Of a DNA stretch of 22,085 nucleotides, positions 21,245-22,085 are shown piece by piece; position 1 is the first letter of the stretch, and the number at the start of each line of letters is the position of its first letter. A model generated the notes under the pieces. The model searched no databases, was not told where the DNA came from, and saw only the letters and a program-made list of their open reading frames with translations. Origin of the DNA: DAONDZ01 sp964517555 (GTDB lineage Bacteria > Patescibacteriota > Patescibacteriia > Patescibacteriales > UBA12465); contig CAZFEF010000013.1 of assembly GCA_964517555.1 (NCBI GenBank), positions 1-22,085 on the forward strand, read 5' to 3'. The position numbers were made by a program, and so were the translations under genes.

Positions 21245-21273
21245 TTGACAAAATTAGCTAAAAATGCTATTAT
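21245..21273 (+). promoter_or_regulatory. Promoter of the 21320-21982 gene
   Basis: A perfect TTGACA (21245-21250), 17 bases, TATTAT (21268-21273), with an extended -10 TGC just before. Predicted to be strong; leader about 40 bases. Confidence 0.75.
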
Positions 21274-21319
21274 AACTAGTTACTAAATCGTATATTAACA
21301 ATTAAAAACCGTATATAAA

Positions 21320-21982
21320 ATGAAAGAGCAAACCTCTGTACAGAAAAAAATGGACAAGGCTGAAAAATGCGCAGTTCTGGGTGATTATGTCAGCTTCGAA
21401 AAGATTTCCAATAATGGCAAGCCGGGGCACTACATCTTTAAATTTACTCGCCGCGATGGGAAAGAGGAAGAAAAAGAGTTGTGCATAGTTGACTCTAAGT
21501 ACAAACTTCTTTGGGAGGGTGATTGCGATATTTACCTGCCCACACTGCAATTTGCCTCTCCAAAGGGCGAAGTTTACATGCTGACCCCGAATCCTAAGGG
21601 AGACACATCTCATCAGATTGTGTACATCGCTCCGCGCTGGTCCTTGGCCAACATTTTTCAGACCAAGGGTGCCGCTAGCCTGGTTCTGAATTATTACGCC
21701 AAACCGGATAAAACCGGCTTTCCCTCATTCATGATCACCGACGAAGACAATATGCCGCTTGGCCGCAAGGTCAGAGCAGAAGTCAGGATTCAGGAAAAGA
21801 AGAACGAAAAAGGTCGTCAGACCATCGTGGACTGTTTCGTCTATCTGGCCACCGAACCGGCTCGCGACCCCGAAAAGGTAAAATTCATGACGGTGCAGAA
21901 AATCGCGCCGACTGGGTTTAAAACAGTAAAAACTTTCAACATCGAAGGTGAAGATCGCAAGGTTTTCATCTGCGAAAAGTAG
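21320..21982 (+). CDS. Hypothetical protein, soluble, 220 aa
   Basis: I do not recognise the family. The product has no signal peptide or membrane segment and is rich in Lys and Glu. Its character is mostly beta strand (HYIFKFTRRDGKEEEKELCIVD, VYMLTPNPKGDTSHQIVYIAP, KVRAEVRIQEK). It has four cysteines (residues 17, 55, 69 and 218, and a fifth near 176 in VDCFVY), spread and not in a zinc pattern. It stands alone with a near-consensus promoter and a strong terminator. Its codons end in C or G more often than those of the housekeeping genes nearby, which could mean high expression or recent transfer. The start ATG 21320 has an AT-rich upstream and no Shine-Dalgarno site. Confidence 0.8.
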   Translation: MKEQTSVQKKMDKAEKCAVLGDYVSFEKISNNGKPGHYIFKFTRRDGKEEEKELCIVDSKYKLLWEGDCDIYLPTLQFASPKGEVYMLTPNPKGDTSHQIVYIAPRWSLANIFQTKGAASLVLNYYAKPDKTGFPSFMITDEDNMPLGRKVRAEVRIQEKKNEKGRQTIVDCFVYLATEPARDPEKVKFMTVQKIAPTGFKTVKTFNIEGEDRKVFICEK

Positions 21983-22006
21983 GGAGCTAAGTTTCCCTGC
22001 CAATAA

Positions 22007-22038
22007 AAAAAGCCCAACTTCACGGAGTTGGGCTTTTT
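22007..22038 (+). terminator. Terminator of the 21320-21982 gene
   Basis: A perfect 13-bp stem (AAAAAGCCCAACT / AGTTGGGCTTTTT) with a six-base TCACGG loop. A smaller hairpin (AGGGA / TCCCT) overlaps the stop codon region at 21981-21998. Confidence 0.85.
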
Positions 22039-22085
22039 AAATACCTTACCAGGAAACCCCGTGTGTAGTTGGGGCGAGAAGCGAG

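Noticed and set aside
1..22085. CRISPR arrays, insertion sequences, integrase or attachment sites
   Set aside because: No regularly spaced repeats, transposase, integrase or tRNA-end duplications were found; the short repeats are terminator hairpins.

Overview
The window looks like a piece of a chromosome from a member of the Candidate Phyla Radiation (Patescibacteria). Supporting signs are short protein-coding genes packed into long one-directional runs, almost no Shine-Dalgarno sequences (only recA has a clear one), tRNAs without an encoded CCA, and a large surface protein that starts with the VirB2-like membrane pair seen very often in this group. RNase Y, VanW-type wall proteins and a degenerate HAD protein also fit. 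The genetic code reads as standard. None of the 22 genes called here ends in TGA. The phylum assignment is inference; no rRNA gene is present to confirm it.

Layout. Two terminator hairpins (1-80) close an unseen upstream gene. A strongly promoted orphan gene (234-860) follows, then rpsA with a structured leader (1068-2225). A convergent minus-strand membrane protein lies at 2325-3134. Next is a tight plus-strand run: ftsH, an orphan, rpmF, nusB, rnc, pilT and an endonuclease Q-like gene (3285-9337). It mixes protein quality control, ribosome and RNA processing, pilus retraction and DNA repair, and ends at a terminator. A giant surface protein (9442-12135) and recA (12262-13311) follow, each with its own promoter. 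Two unknown secreted proteins are divergently transcribed from a shared 160-base intergenic region (13369-14533).

The minus strand from 16722 to 14626 reads rny, hup, tRNA-Arg, tRNA-Met, tRNA-Lys, with the hup stop codon overlapping the first base of tRNA-Arg. On the plus strand, tRNA-Val (17018-17091) heads an apparent operon of HAD-like, Hsp20, a small SH3-like protein and a VanW wall protein (to 20055). A structured non-coding locus sits at 20097-20267. Then come a minus-strand ComEC-like metallo-beta-lactamase (20313-21167) and a strongly promoted orphan gene (21320-21982).

The housekeeping genes are confidently named. The points most worth following up are the structured RNA locus at 20.1-20.2 kb, the endonuclease Q homologue, the chimeric surface protein with a phage-like insert, the structured leaders of rpsA and rny, and the tRNA/mRNA joint transcripts. 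No CRISPR array, insertion sequence or integrase was seen.
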